Assembly: GCF_034424315.1 (NCBI RefSeq)
Contig: NZ_CP139972.1
Span: forward strand, 1,612,001 to 1,676,000
Direction of reading: 5' to 3'
From: Chitinophaga sancti
GTDB lineage: Bacteria; Bacteroidota; Bacteroidia; Chitinophagales; Chitinophagaceae
DNA length: 64,000 bases
The notes under the pieces were generated by a model. It worked only from the letters and a program-made list of their open reading frames with translations. It was not told the DNA's origin and made no database searches. Below, piece after piece: positions 8,403 through 18,243 of this stretch (position 1 is its first letter; every line of letters starts with the position of its first letter). The translations under genes were made by a program, and so were the position numbers.

Positions 8403-11400
8403 TTACATTTCTTCAACATGCACCTTACTCTTTCCATTCTGCTGCTTGCTAACTCTTATCTGCACCGGTATTCGTTCCGTCATTTCCTGTACATGGGAAA
8501 TCACTCCAACCTTGCGCCCCTGATTATGCAGGCGCTCTAATGCATCCATTGCTATATTTAGTGTTGCCGGATCTAGCGATCCAAATCCTTCATCAATAAA
8601 CAAGGATTCCACTTTCATACGGCTGGAAGAAAGCGATGCCAGCCCTAACGCAAGTGCCAGCGATACAAGAAAAGATTCTCCACCAGAAAGAGAATACACA
8701 GTACGTATTTCATCACCCATATCCTGATCTAACACCTGTAAACCTAGCGAATTGGGTATACGTTGTAAGACGTAGCGTTTACTTAAAATGGCTAAATGAA
8801 CATTCGCATAACTTAGCAATACATCCAGTGTATATTCCTGGGCGATCTGGCGGAATTTCTTCCCGTCCGCAGAACCAATAACCTCATTCAGTTTTGACCA
8901 ATTATCTACTACCAATGATTGGGTTTCTATAGATTGTAAGAGCGTTCCTATGCGTTGCTTATTAGTAGCATCTTCGCGAAGTCGAAAGGTTATTTCGTTA
9001 CTGGTCTGATTATTTTGCTCTTGGTGTAATTTGGCTTCTGTATGTAATGTTATCAGTTCTTCAGCTGTGCGTTCTGACATCCTTTCTTGTCGATGCTTAT
9101 CTAAATTCTGTTCCCGCTCAGCCAATACTGATTTCGCTTGGGTTACGGCATCATCTATGGCACGTAGTGCTAAGCGCTCTTTTTCTATCCAATCCGGCGT
9201 GAAAGACAATAAGCGATCTAATTCAATTTTTGATAGGCTGGTTGAATGTTGCTGATTGTAAGAATTGAGCCAGTCTTGAATTTGCTCTTTAAAGGATGTT
9301 TCCTGTTCTGAATGTACAGATAGTTCTTTTCCTGTTTCTTCATACTGAGTTGTGGTACGGGTGAGACTAGCCAGCAGAATTTCTTTTTCTGATTTTTGTT
9401 GATCCAATACCTGCCGGGCTTTAGTAATTTCGTCCTTGAAAGCTTTTTCTATAACTGATATAGGCGCTCCATTAAAAATAGCTTTCCTTTTCCCTGAAAG
9501 ATCGTTCCATTGTTCCCGTATTTTTAATAGCGTTTGCTCTTTTTGACTTGTTTCTTCTGATAGATGAACTAGTTGTTCCTGTATACCTTTCAACGTGGCA
9601 GCTAGTAGGTCCTGTTGCCGTAAGCCTTCTTCTAATTGTTGGATGTTGTGTTTCCATTGCGCTGCAAACTCCTGGATCTGTAGTACAAATTTATCAGGAT
9701 CATTTTTCCAGTGTTGGAACCATTGTTCAGAGGTAAAATAAACAGCAAGATGTTGCTGAATATTTTCAAGACCAGTCTGTGCTTTTTCTCTTTCCAGTTT
9801 ATGATTATCTCGTTGCTCCTCCAGAGATTTTAGTGTTCTTTCAGTATCCTTTAACGCATTAGCAATGTAGGTAAGCTGCTTGTCAGATTCATCAAGCATG
9901 CCTTTTTGCTTTTCCAGCTGCTCTTTTTTATTATTATAAGACAATATTGTATCCCGTAACTCACGTTGCTGGTCTTTTTCTTGTTGTAGTTTTTGGTGTA
10001 GCCATGTTGCTCTTTCGTCAAAGGCTATGGATGAAGCCAAAGCATTTATTTTAAACCTGCCCCATATTTCTTCTAACTGCTTAACAGATTTTTCTTTTAG
10101 TGAAAGATCTTTCTCCTGATTGGCTATCGCTTTATTTAATTGATCGCATACCTGCGTCAGACGGCTATGTGTAGTAAGGCTGTCTGTATAGGCTGTTTCT
10201 ATTTTCTGATGGCTTATTTCCAACTCTTTAAGCACATGATCCAGTTGGGTATTATGCCCGGCATAAGGATGAGAAGTACTTCCACAAACAGGACAAGGTT
10301 CATCAGCTACCAGTTTTGTGCGCAAACTTTCAACGTTTTCTGCCGCAGCCAGGCGGGCTTTTTCCAGCATACTTAATGAAGTATTTCGCTGTGTTACGTT
10401 AGTTTCAAGTAATGCTTTCGTATTACCAAGTTGTTCGAGATCTGCTTTTAGTTGTTTCCTGTTTTCTTCAAGTTGTTCTGTAATAGTAGCTTGTTCTATA
10501 ATTGCGCTGCTTAGTATTTTCCAGTGCGCTTCTGCTGCAATAATGTCTTCAATTATTTCATCAAGGGTACTTTTTTCCTGGTCTAAACTGGCAATAGGAA
10601 TTACAGAAAACTCTTTTTTCTGACTTTCATATTCTTGCCTGTCCTGCTGTAATGATGTCTGAAGGGTTGTATATTCATTGCTCAATCGCTGCCGGTCCTG
10701 CTCTTTCGCCTTAATTTCTTCCTCCGCGGCAAGCACGAGAGATAAACGGCTTTGTTGGGTATTAAGCAAAATACCTGCATCATTTAGCTTAGATATAATA
10801 AGACTATATTGTTCCGCAATGGGCTGCCGGGCAGTGTTGCTTTCGTTCCATTGTTGCAACTCTTTAACCTTACTTTCTAAATGGTCTGCATCAAGTTGTT
10901 TCTGCGTAAGTTGTTGTTGCTGCTGTTGCAACTTTTGGCTGGCAGTATTAAACTCTGTTTGTGCCTGGGATATCTGGCGTTCTTTTTCTGCCAATTGCAC
11001 ATCCAGTGTCTTTGCCTCATTTAAAAGTGGCAAAGCTGCCTCTTCTTCCTCTATTCTTGCTGTGAGGTTATCCTCTGCTTGTTGTAGCGTAATATCCAGC
11101 GCGTCTTTTTTTTGTTGTAATGCATCTAGCTGGACCCTAATTTGTTCCAGGCTGACTTTCTTCGCATTGATTTGACCTTGTACAGTACTTAATTGGGCAA
11201 CTACCGGTCTTACTGATTGCACACTCACAATCTGCTGTAGTTGCTGTTCGCGGGGAATGGCTTCCTGTTTAACCGCAAAGGTCTGTTCACTGTCAAGTTT
11301 TGCAGCATCTAATCTGGATTGCAGGATGTTTAATTGTTCATGCCAGGAAATCTCTTTGCTTAATTCAATCAGTAACTTTTCCTGGGCTTTTATGGCTTTT

Positions 11401-12134
11401 TCAACTGTGTTCTTTTGTTCTTGCAGGGAAGTTAACTCTTCACTGGTCATTGTTTGTATCCCTTCCCGTTGTGTATTAAGATCCCGTAGTTGCTGCGCCT
11501 GCTCCCTATGATTTTCATAAATGCGCCTGGATATTTCAGAATAGATGTGCGTACCTGTGAGTTTTTCTAAGAGTGCTGATTTTTCGTCCTTTCCTGCCTT
11601 TAAAAAGGCTGTAAAGTCACCCTGCGCCAGCAATACAGAACGGGTAAATTGTTCAAAGCTTAATCCCACCAGGCGCTCAATTTCTGTCAGCAGTTCAGTT
11701 TTTCTTCCCGGAACAGGTGAATTGGTACTGATGTTTTTAAGCACCACGTCAAAGGCCTGCAAGTTTCCATCAGCCCTGTTTCGTGCTCGTCTTACTATCC
11801 AGGTCGCGCGATAAGGCTGGTTATCTACCCCAACAAAATCTACTTCAGCAAACCCTTCTGCTGTACCATCCCGCAGTATACCACGTACATCATTCTGGCT
11901 GATGGAAGCTCCCTGTACATCGTATATGTCAACGCCACTCTCAGCTTGCTTGTATCTCGGCGTTTTGGCATAAAGTGCCAGGCACAATGCATCTAATATA
12001 GTAGACTTACCTGCCCCGGTAGGACCAGTAATAGAAAAGATTCCGGCAGAACAAAGTGGTTCCTGTGTGAAGTCAATTTCAGTAATACCTTCCAGTGAAG
12101 CAAGGTTTTTTATGCGAATGGCAAGTATTTTCAT
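8403..12134 (-). CDS. sbcC: SbcC exonuclease subunit (Rad50-like SMC ATPase)
   Basis: Protein of 1243 residues, the normal size for bacterial SbcC. Walker A (GPTGAGKSTI) lies near residue 40, then long coiled coils, a central zinc hook (CPVCGSTSHP), the return coiled coil, the ABC signature (YSLSGGESFL) and Walker B (SLFIDEGFGSLD). SbcCD cleaves DNA hairpins and blocked ends, limiting palindromes and trimming double-strand breaks. The start is four bases after the end of sbcD, so the two are one operon. All key motifs are intact. Confidence 0.97.
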   Translation of the reverse strand: MKILAIRIKNLASLEGITEIDFTQEPLCSAGIFSITGPTGAGKSTILDALCLALYAKTPRYKQAESGVDIYDVQGASISQNDVRGILRDGTAEGFAEVDFVGVDNQPYRATWIVRRARNRADGNLQAFDVVLKNISTNSPVPGRKTELLTEIERLVGLSFEQFTRSVLLAQGDFTAFLKAGKDEKSALLEKLTGTHIYSEISRRIYENHREQAQQLRDLNTQREGIQTMTSEELTSLQEQKNTVEKAIKAQEKLLIELSKEISWHEQLNILQSRLDAAKLDSEQTFAVKQEAIPREQQLQQIVSVQSVRPVVAQLSTVQGQINAKKVSLEQIRVQLDALQQKKDALDITLQQAEDNLTARIEEEEAALPLLNEAKTLDVQLAEKERQISQAQTEFNTASQKLQQQQQQLTQKQLDADHLESKVKELQQWNESNTARQPIAEQYSLIISKLNDAGILLNTQQSRLSLVLAAEEEIKAKEQDRQRLSNEYTTLQTSLQQDRQEYESQKKEFSVIPIASLDQEKSTLDEIIEDIIAAEAHWKILSSAIIEQATITEQLEENRKQLKADLEQLGNTKALLETNVTQRNTSLSMLEKARLAAAENVESLRTKLVADEPCPVCGSTSHPYAGHNTQLDHVLKELEISHQKIETAYTDSLTTHSRLTQVCDQLNKAIANQEKDLSLKEKSVKQLEEIWGRFKINALASSIAFDERATWLHQKLQQEKDQQRELRDTILSYNNKKEQLEKQKGMLDESDKQLTYIANALKDTERTLKSLEEQRDNHKLEREKAQTGLENIQQHLAVYFTSEQWFQHWKNDPDKFVLQIQEFAAQWKHNIQQLEEGLRQQDLLAATLKGIQEQLVHLSEETSQKEQTLLKIREQWNDLSGKRKAIFNGAPISVIEKAFKDEITKARQVLDQQKSEKEILLASLTRTTTQYEETGKELSVHSEQETSFKEQIQDWLNSYNQQHSTSLSKIELDRLLSFTPDWIEKERLALRAIDDAVTQAKSVLAEREQNLDKHRQERMSERTAEELITLHTEAKLHQEQNNQTSNEITFRLREDATNKQRIGTLLQSIETQSLVVDNWSKLNEVIGSADGKKFRQIAQEYTLDVLLSYANVHLAILSKRYVLQRIPNSLGLQVLDQDMGDEIRTVYSLSGGESFLVSLALALGLASLSSSRMKVESLFIDEGFGSLDPATLNIAMDALERLHNQGRKVGVISHVQEMTERIPVQIRVSKQQNGKSKVHVEEM

Positions 12135-12138
12135 CTCG

Positions 12139-13380
12139 TTAATCGGTTAGGGTTGCTTCCTGAGCGATTGCATTGAACATTTGAAGCAATTCTGGTGGTA
12201 CAGTATTGTTATATTTTGATTGGTATACTTTGGAGAAAACTTCAAGCGGTTGTAAGTCATTCAAATTTTGACTTGCCACTATTTCAGGTTGAGTATCAGT
12301 AGTTGTTAAACTGGCGTATCTGACATCTATTTTTGCTAAACGCACATGTTTCCCGGCCAAAGACGTTTCTACTTTATGCCGGAGAGCTGGCTCCGGGCCA
12401 TCCAGCAACACTCTTACTTCAAGGTAAGGTGCTGGTTCAGCCTGACTATTGCTATTTGGCAACTGCTCTAATGCGGTAATTACTTCAGTAAGTTTGCTAT
12501 GCACAGCGGGTGAACGTAATAAGGGAATTACTACTGGTACCGCAATGGCGGTTAGTGCAGTAATGCTTTCGTCGTTTAGCTCAAAAACAATTACCTGGTG
12601 GTTATAATTAATTTCAGAGAAGGACATGGGGAGTGGGCTACCGCAATAGCGAACATGTTCTTTTCCACCAATTCGTTGTGCTTTGTGAATATGGCCTAAT
12701 GCTACATATTTAATATCCTCATGGAAAGCTGAAGCAGAGATGCATTCCACGCCACCCATTATCAGCCTTTCCGTTTTATCCTGCTCCGTTATTTCCGCCT
12801 GTTGCGCATGTAAATGCCCCATCGCAATAATTGCTTGTCCGGGCTGTTTATTTTCAAGTGCGTAGTCATAAGCGTCTTTATATAAGGCCGTAACACCTTC
12901 TGTATATGGATTTTCACAATCTGCAATTACCGGGTAATCTCCCATCCGCAAAAAAGGTATAGCCAGGCACCAGCCCTTTATATTACCTTGCTTGTCTTTT
13001 AGAGGTATAGTCAATTTTCCGTAAACAAAGTTTCCTTCTGCATCTTTTTCTACCAGTCCGACAATATGTATGTTAGAGGATTCCAGCAATGGGGTGGGAG
13101 ATTCTAAACGGGATGCAGAATCATGGTTCCCGGCTGTAACTACGATTTGCAACGCAGGATTGCTCTTGACTGCGCGATTTAAAAACGTATAAAACATTTT
13201 TAGCGCATTGGCAGAGGGGTTAGAGAGATCAAATACATCTCCACTGATAAGCAATACGTCTATTTGCTCATTGGTCAGGGTTTCTACCAGCCAATTTAAA
13301 AATTGTTGATGCTCGTAGGTTCGATCATACTCATGGAATAATTGGCCGATATGCCAATCGGCGGTATGCAGCAATTTCAT
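12139..13380 (-). CDS. sbcD: SbcD nuclease subunit (Mre11-like)
   Basis: Protein of 413 residues with the metallophosphoesterase series: HTADWHIGQLF at the N-terminus, ISGDVFDLSNP, VTAGNHDSASRL, AMGHLHAQQ and ALGHIHKAQ. These give the Asp/His/Asn ligands for two metal ions. It forms the SbcCD complex with the next gene. First gene of the sbcDC operon. It sits between defence modules, so it may be a transferred copy rather than the housekeeping one, but nothing in the sequence decides this. Confidence 0.97.
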   Translation of the reverse strand: MKLLHTADWHIGQLFHEYDRTYEHQQFLNWLVETLTNEQIDVLLISGDVFDLSNPSANALKMFYTFLNRAVKSNPALQIVVTAGNHDSASRLESPTPLLESSNIHIVGLVEKDAEGNFVYGKLTIPLKDKQGNIKGWCLAIPFLRMGDYPVIADCENPYTEGVTALYKDAYDYALENKQPGQAIIAMGHLHAQQAEITEQDKTERLIMGGVECISASAFHEDIKYVALGHIHKAQRIGGKEHVRYCGSPLPMSFSEINYNHQVIVFELNDESITALTAIAVPVVIPLLRSPAVHSKLTEVITALEQLPNSNSQAEPAPYLEVRVLLDGPEPALRHKVETSLAGKHVRLAKIDVRYASLTTTDTQPEIVASQNLNDLQPLEVFSKVYQSKYNNTVPPELLQMFNAIAQEATLTD

Positions 13381-13895
13381 AGCAGGTTAATTACTACTAA
13401 TATACGTTATATTTCAATCCGAGTTACGTATTCTATATTTTATGCATCTATGAATCGTTTGGATTTATGATTTTTAGGTGTTTCACTTTATATTATAACA
13501 AGGCTATATTTTATAATGCATAACACAGCAGGTATGTTTTGTAGATAGAGACCATTAAGAGGTATCTCACATTCGGGCTGTAACTTGCCAAGGTTTTGGG
13601 ACAAGAAAGTAGACGTTCTATGTCCACTTTCTTGTCTGCGGACTTATTTGCACGTTAGTAAGAAGGCGCTCATTAATATTGTGAGCCCTTTGGATGATTT
13701 GTGGCATAGCGGAAAGGTTGACTGGTAATAATATTTATTTTGTATTTGCGCCGTAACAATTTTAAAAGCGAACACTACTTCTTTGATTATCGATACTGAT
13801 TTTTTTAGGCAAAAGCCGCTTAACGCCGTATATTTAAGTGTTAGCTGCCATATTTTGACACACCATAATATTCGACACAAACCAAAACTTAGAAT
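13381..13895. other. Intergenic region with inverted repeats
   Basis: No gene seen. At 13601-13635 an imperfect hairpin has arms ACAAGAAAGTAGAC and GTCCACTTTCTTGT (one mismatch). At 13840-13849 the 10-mer GTTAGCTGCC is repeated inverted after the next gene. Confidence 0.5.
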
Positions 13896-15402
13896 ATGAA
13901 AAAATTAATTACAATTTTTCTTTTTGCTACAATGACATTAAGCAGTTACGCTAAAAAGTTTTCTTTTAAATTAACTAACAACACAGCAGTACCAATTCAA
14001 GTTTCTGCCCAGATTATAAAAGGTGTCGAAAAAGACAATCCTGACTTTTTGTTTGTATTAAATCCGAACGAATCAAAGGAGTTTGATTTTAAAGTTAAAA
14101 GCGGGGAAAAAGTAAAATTTATTGGACTTGGCGGAGGAATAGAAACTTTACCATTGGTTAAAGCATATGATGTTTTATCATCAAATGAAAAAAATGAATA
14201 TCAATTGGTCGTACCCGTATTGGACAAACTAAATGTCATAGAAGTTAACGACGCAATATCAAAATTGAAGAATGATAACATATTGAGAATTTTAACCGAT
14301 ACTCTAAAATATTCTACAGATGAATTACCCCCGTTAGGCACATTTTTATTCATCAATTTAAAATCAAAGACTGTCTTACCATTGACCGCTGCAAACTGGT
14401 GGAAAAATGACAATTTATTACGCAAAATAAATAGTCAGTATTATAACACTACAAATTTTATTAATAGTAGTAATGCTGCGAGTCTTAGTGTTTCTGGTGT
14501 TCCCTTTCTGAAAAGTCTTTCTACTTCGTTTAGTAGTTCAAACTTAATGGAAGTAATTTGGGATATTCAAAATGCACATATTGAACAGTGGCAACCGAAT
14601 GATAAAAACGTATTTCAAATTTTGCAAGACCCAACAAATGACTTTTTTATTAAATCTTGCGTTTCAGATATGAAAGATAAACAATTAGGTGGTGGTGATT
14701 ATCAGTTAATTTTCATTTCGTCAGCGTATGTTGTTGACAAAATAAAGTTATCGGCACGAAAATATAATGCTGTTTCATTCAATGCAGACATAGACTTCCA
14801 GATACCACCTACAGGTGTAGAAGTTGTTCAACCAATTGGTGTTGACGCAAGCTATAAATATACACGAGCTAAAACCTATTCTAATGTTGATTCTACGCTA
14901 AACGTATATTTAAAGTTTTTAGCACAAGACTACACACCTGCTTTAAATGCCTATTTAACTCAACAAGATAGAATTCTACAAAAAAACTCTGCTTTAGCTA
15001 AAGCAGAAAGCCTAAAAACTTCAATAACACAGCAATACTCTGCCTTACAAAATATTGACAGCACGTTAATAAAAACAAATTCAATAGACGTCATTATACC
15101 TATTGCAAGTACGACAAACGAATTGACTTTAAAACAAGAGACATTTGATTCAACAAATAAAAATATCACACCTCAACTTGATTTAGACTTTAATAGAAAG
15201 GCTAATCAGTACAATTCTGTTTTGAAAAGTTTAAAAGAAAATGTGATTAATTACAAAAACACATTAGAAAGTATTGACAAATTAAGTCAACAAGCTCAAA
15301 CAGACTACCAAAAAGTATCGAATTTATCCACAACAATTGAAATAGGCAGGAAAGAGTTAGAAGCTTTGTTAGATAGAGCGAAGCGGTAATACGGCAGCTA
15401 AC
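13840..15402. repeat. Inverted 10-mers flanking one gene (cassette-like)
   Basis: GTTAGCTGCC at 13840-13849 and GGCAGCTAAC at 15393-15402 are exact reverse complements bracketing a single gene. The similarity extends loosely outward (GCCGTATATTTAAGT versus the reverse of AAAAGTATTTGC). They do not fit the canonical integron core GTTRRRY. Confidence 0.5.
13896..15389 (+). CDS. Exported protein of unknown function with C-terminal coiled coil
   Basis: Protein of 497 residues with a typical signal peptide (MKKLITIFLFATMTLSSYA). The first ~120 residues are beta-rich (FSFKLTNNTAVPIQVSAQII). The middle includes a serine-rich piece (SLSTSFSSSNLMEVIW) and a YQLIFISSAYVVDKIKLSA segment. The last ~170 residues are predicted helical and coiled-coil. 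I do not recognise the family. The gene is AT-rich compared with sbcDC, stands alone, and is bracketed by inverted 10-mers, suggesting acquisition as a single-gene cassette. A periplasmic or surface role is inferred from the signal peptide only. Confidence 0.75.
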   Translation: MKKLITIFLFATMTLSSYAKKFSFKLTNNTAVPIQVSAQIIKGVEKDNPDFLFVLNPNESKEFDFKVKSGEKVKFIGLGGGIETLPLVKAYDVLSSNEKNEYQLVVPVLDKLNVIEVNDAISKLKNDNILRILTDTLKYSTDELPPLGTFLFINLKSKTVLPLTAANWWKNDNLLRKINSQYYNTTNFINSSNAASLSVSGVPFLKSLSTSFSSSNLMEVIWDIQNAHIEQWQPNDKNVFQILQDPTNDFFIKSCVSDMKDKQLGGGDYQLIFISSAYVVDKIKLSARKYNAVSFNADIDFQIPPTGVEVVQPIGVDASYKYTRAKTYSNVDSTLNVYLKFLAQDYTPALNAYLTQQDRILQKNSALAKAESLKTSITQQYSALQNIDSTLIKTNSIDVIIPIASTTNELTLKQETFDSTNKNITPQLDLDFNRKANQYNSVLKSLKENVINYKNTLESIDKLSQQAQTDYQKVSNLSTTIEIGRKELEALLDRAKR

Positions 15403-15627
15403 AAAAGTATTTGCAAAAGCAGGGCTGGACAACGTAACATCAGCTAAGTGGAAGTATCAGCAGCAGTTCGGGCTCGACGTCTAATGTTCAGCTTTAGTTC
15501 TTAACTTCAATAACATATTTTCAAGTGGGCATTTGTAACGGGCTGGACATTCAATGAATTCTATAATGGTACCCGAAATTTGGACCGGTAATTAAGATTG
15601 TAAAAAACATCTTAAATTGCCAAAATA

Positions 15628-15912
15628 ATGACAAAGCAAAGCAGAAGAAAATTCACTGGAGACTTCAAGGCGAAAGTAGTCATGGAAGCCTTAAAAGAGC
15701 GTAGTACAGTTGAAGAACTAGCTAAGAAGTATGATTTGCATCCCACACAAATCAATACATGGAAACGAGAGGCGGCAGCCAAACTTGCCAGTGCGTTTGA
15801 TTCAGAATCTGGAAACAAACAACAGGAACAACAAGCTGATCAACTGGAGAAATTGTATGCACAGATAGGTCAGCTTAAAGTTGAGAATGACTTCCTGAAA
15901 AAAAAATTGTAA
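15628..15912 (+). CDS. IS3-family transposase OrfA
   Basis: Protein of 94 residues: an N-terminal helix-turn-helix (RRKFTGDFKAKVVMEAL, then LAKKYDLHPTQINTWKREA) and a C-terminal leucine-zipper helix (QLEKLYAQIGQLKVENDFL). It binds the IS ends. The gene ends in a run of nine A (15898-15906); a -1 slip there continues without a stop into orfB, giving the OrfAB transposase, the classical IS3 programmed frameshift. Confidence 0.92.
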   Translation: MTKQSRRKFTGDFKAKVVMEALKERSTVEELAKKYDLHPTQINTWKREAAAKLASAFDSESGNKQQEQQADQLEKLYAQIGQLKVENDFLKKKL

Positions 15913-15938
15913 CCAGGTCATTATCCAGCCGTCGTTCC

Positions 15939-16754
15939 ATGCTTGAACCAAATCATCCATACCTTAGTATTCGCCGTCAATGTGAGCTTTTAAAGCTGCA
16001 CAGGAGTGGTTTGTATTATGTTCCTGTATCGGAGACAAGCGAGAACCTGGAAATAATGCGCATTCTTGACGCGCAATACTTTCTGACACCTTTCTATGGG
16101 GAACGTCGATTGATGGCTTTATTGCGTCTAAAAGGGTATAATATTAACAGAAAGAGAATAAGACGTCTGATGAAATTGGTAAACTGGAACACACTATTCC
16201 AGGAACCCAACACCAGTAAGCCGGATAAATCTCACAAAATATATCCTTACCTGCTCAAAGGCATCGATATCAATAAAGCTAACCAGGTTTGGTGTTGCGA
16301 CATTACATATATTCCGATGAAAAAGGGCTTCATGTATTTATGCGCCATTATTGATGTACATACCCGCTACGTAGTCAACTGGGGCATAAGTAATACCATG
16401 AATGCAGAGTGGTGCAGAGATATTGCAGATGTTGCAATTTTGAAACACGGTAAGCCGGAAATATTTAATACAGATCAGGGCAGTCAGTTCACCAGCGAAG
16501 TGTTTACCGGTCTGTTAAAAGAACATGAAATCAAAATAAGCATGGACGGGAAAGGTCGGGCACTGGATAATATATGGATCGAACGACTGTGGAGGAGTGT
16601 TAAATATGAGCACATTTACCTGAACGTACACGAAGATGGTCTTTCGCTCTATCAGGGACTGAAAGGATATTTTAATTTTTATAATCGTACGCGTGTGCAT
16701 CAATCATTGGATTATTCAACCCCAATAGAAGCCTATATGGCCAAAGCCGCATAA
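15939..16754 (+). CDS. IS3-family transposase OrfB (rve integrase core)
   Basis: Protein of 271 residues with an N-terminal HTH_21-type region (SIRRQCELLKLHRSGLYY) and a DDE integrase core: Asp in VWCCDITYIPMKKG, Asp in IFNTDQGSQFTS, Glu in DNIWIERLWRSVKYE, ending HQSLDYSTPIEAY. All three catalytic acids are present, so the element may be active. Expression is expected chiefly as a frameshift fusion with OrfA; the -1 frame is open from the A-run to this ATG. Confidence 0.93.
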   Translation: MLEPNHPYLSIRRQCELLKLHRSGLYYVPVSETSENLEIMRILDAQYFLTPFYGERRLMALLRLKGYNINRKRIRRLMKLVNWNTLFQEPNTSKPDKSHKIYPYLLKGIDINKANQVWCCDITYIPMKKGFMYLCAIIDVHTRYVVNWGISNTMNAEWCRDIADVAILKHGKPEIFNTDQGSQFTSEVFTGLLKEHEIKISMDGKGRALDNIWIERLWRSVKYEHIYLNVHEDGLSLYQGLKGYFNFYNRTRVHQSLDYSTPIEAYMAKAA

Positions 16755-17053
16755 TCCCCTGCCGGGGGCTTGTGCCAAATGATTCACAGGGCAAAGCCCA
16801 GTAAATCATTTAACACTTAAAAGCTTAAAAGGAACGATTACCGGTCCTAAGACTGGGGACCACCATATTCCCTGCCTTCGCAAATACTCGAACGTTGGCT
16901 GTAATTAGGGTTTGCTGATATAATGATAGAATATTGTTAATCAACATAATATGGCTTGTTTTTTGCTATAGAAGTGTTTGTATATTGAAAGATTCATCTC
17001 CAAAACCGTGCAGCAATGATACGTTACACTCCTGCAAATCAGGAACAGTCATG

Positions 17054-17254
17054 CTAGATGCGACAGTGTCAGAGCAACAGATCGAATATCCAACAGATAT
17101 CAAATTATTAAATGAGGGGTGCCGTCAATTGGAAAGGATGATAGAGCGGGGATGTCAGGTAGCAGAACTGTTGATGCCGCGAATGTATCGGAGAATTGCG
17201 AGGAAGCAATATTTGAACATTGCCAAAAAAAGAACAAAAGCAAACGAAATGCTT
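17054..17254 (+). pseudogene. Fragment of IS1182/IS5-like DDE transposase
   Basis: The stretch LDATVSEQQIEYPTDIKLLN and then PRMYRRIARKQYLNIAKKR is the middle of transposases with a DDE_Tnp_1 domain (first catalytic Asp in LDATV). Both ends are missing, and the right side is interrupted by an IS3 orfA fragment on the other strand. Confidence 0.75.
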
Positions 17255-17257
17255 ACG

Positions 17258-17520
17258 TTCGGCGCGACGTAGTTCTGCTTTCAATCGCTCATTTTCCGAT
17301 AATAAGTCTTGTTGGCCTGATACCTCGTTGCCGCCCTCTCCGGGCGTTTGCCGGACGACCTTCTCTGCATTCTTCCATTGATAGACCAGGTTCTCCCCAA
17401 TACCCATGGATTGAGCTACATCAGAAACAGAACGTCCAGAGGATACCATTTTGATCACTTCTGCCTTGAAGGTGGCATCATGCTTCCTGCGCGTCTTTTT
17501 TTGTCTTTTTTCGTTGTCAT
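17258..17520 (-). pseudogene. IS3-family orfA fragment
   Basis: The minus strand reads TRRKHDATFKAEVIKMVSSG, then MGIGENLVYQWKNAEK and SENERLKAELRRAERK, a standard IS3 OrfA. The natural ATG (17520) is out of frame by one base across an A-run, the C-terminus is cut, and no orfB follows. The element inserted into, or recombined with, the transposase fragment to its left. Confidence 0.75.
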
Positions 17521-17630
17521 TGCTTCGTAAAGTTAAGCAAATTGACTGTCCGGTTTTACTGGTGCATCTCATACTACGCTATAATCAGCTTTGCAATACG
17601 ATCCTACCTAACATCGTAAATTTTCGTTAC

Positions 17631-18242
17631 TTAATGTTCTAAAGTATATACCGAGTCACTATAAATAGACTCGATTTCATTCCCATAAAGTAGAAATCCT
17701 GTAATATTTAAAGGGGATACTTTTAGTAATTTTTTTTCTTGTAAAATAAATTTCTCTCTCATTTCCATTAACAATCGGCCGAGGGCATTCTGCCCAATTA
17801 ATTCATTGTTATATCCATTCTTTGAGGCACCCCAAAATTGATCCTTTGTTGAAAATTCAACAATAGACTTGGTGCCTGTTTGTTTTAGTAACTCGCTGAA
17901 TTTATCCCAGTTTTGGCACAGCTTAACTTCTAGACACCAACGCATAACTTTTATCTTAATCTGCTCCCAATCTTGTCTAGATCTTTCAAGATGTTTTTTG
18001 CTAATCATTTTAGCCGTCATCGGACTATTTTGAGATATTATCTCATATTGAATGTCTGGAAATAGGGAAAACCTCATCGCCTGATAAAGCATTTCACTAT
18101 TGGAAACAATGTTATCATTGACAAAAAGAGGAAAGCCTGGTGCCATATTGGAAAGTCCTCCGAAAGCCTCGTTTGTCTTACTAAAAACAACAGACTCTGA
18201 AATGATATATGTTCTAAAATTAGTAATATCTCTCTGCATCAT
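17631..18242 (-). CDS. NADAR-domain protein (ADP-ribose N-glycosidase-like)
   Basis: Protein of 203 residues. The NADAR signatures are EAFGGLSNMAPGFPL, then SEMLYQAMRF and a C-terminal FWGASKNGYNNELIGQNALG with LLMEMREKF. NADAR proteins hydrolyse ADP-ribose-type N-glycosidic bonds and can reverse guanine ADP-ribosylation of DNA. It starts one or two bases after the end of the phosphoribosyltransferase-like gene, so the two are cotranscribed. In this context I infer either the antidote to an ADP-ribosylating activity or an enzyme of nucleotide-based immune signalling. Family assignment is confident, role is not. Confidence 0.85.
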   Translation of the reverse strand: MMQRDITNFRTYIISESVVFSKTNEAFGGLSNMAPGFPLFVNDNIVSNSEMLYQAMRFSLFPDIQYEIISQNSPMTAKMISKKHLERSRQDWEQIKIKVMRWCLEVKLCQNWDKFSELLKQTGTKSIVEFSTKDQFWGASKNGYNNELIGQNALGRLLMEMREKFILQEKKLLKVSPLNITGFLLYGNEIESIYSDSVYTLEH

Positions 18243-18243
18243 T

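Larger units (their letters stand above)
15567..16862 (+). mobile_element. IS3-family insertion sequence, complete
   Basis: Terminal inverted repeats of about 26 bp: the left end is TGGTACCC, seven unmatched bases, then GGACCGGTAAT; the reversed right end is TGGTCCCC, seven bases, then GGACCGGTAAT. It contains orfA and orfB. No clear target duplication was found. Confidence 0.85.

Noticed and set aside
10678..11175. Long plus-strand frame of 165 codons opposite sbcC
   Set aside because: Cys/Ser-rich antisense shadow of the coiled-coil region of sbcC.
13840..15402. Integron cassette with attC sites
   Set aside because: The inverted 10-mers do not match GTTRRRY/RYYYAAC cores and no integron integrase is present.
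15540..16870. Target duplication for the IS3 element
   Set aside because: Flanks TATAA and CCATA do not match at 3-5 bases, so none is claimed.
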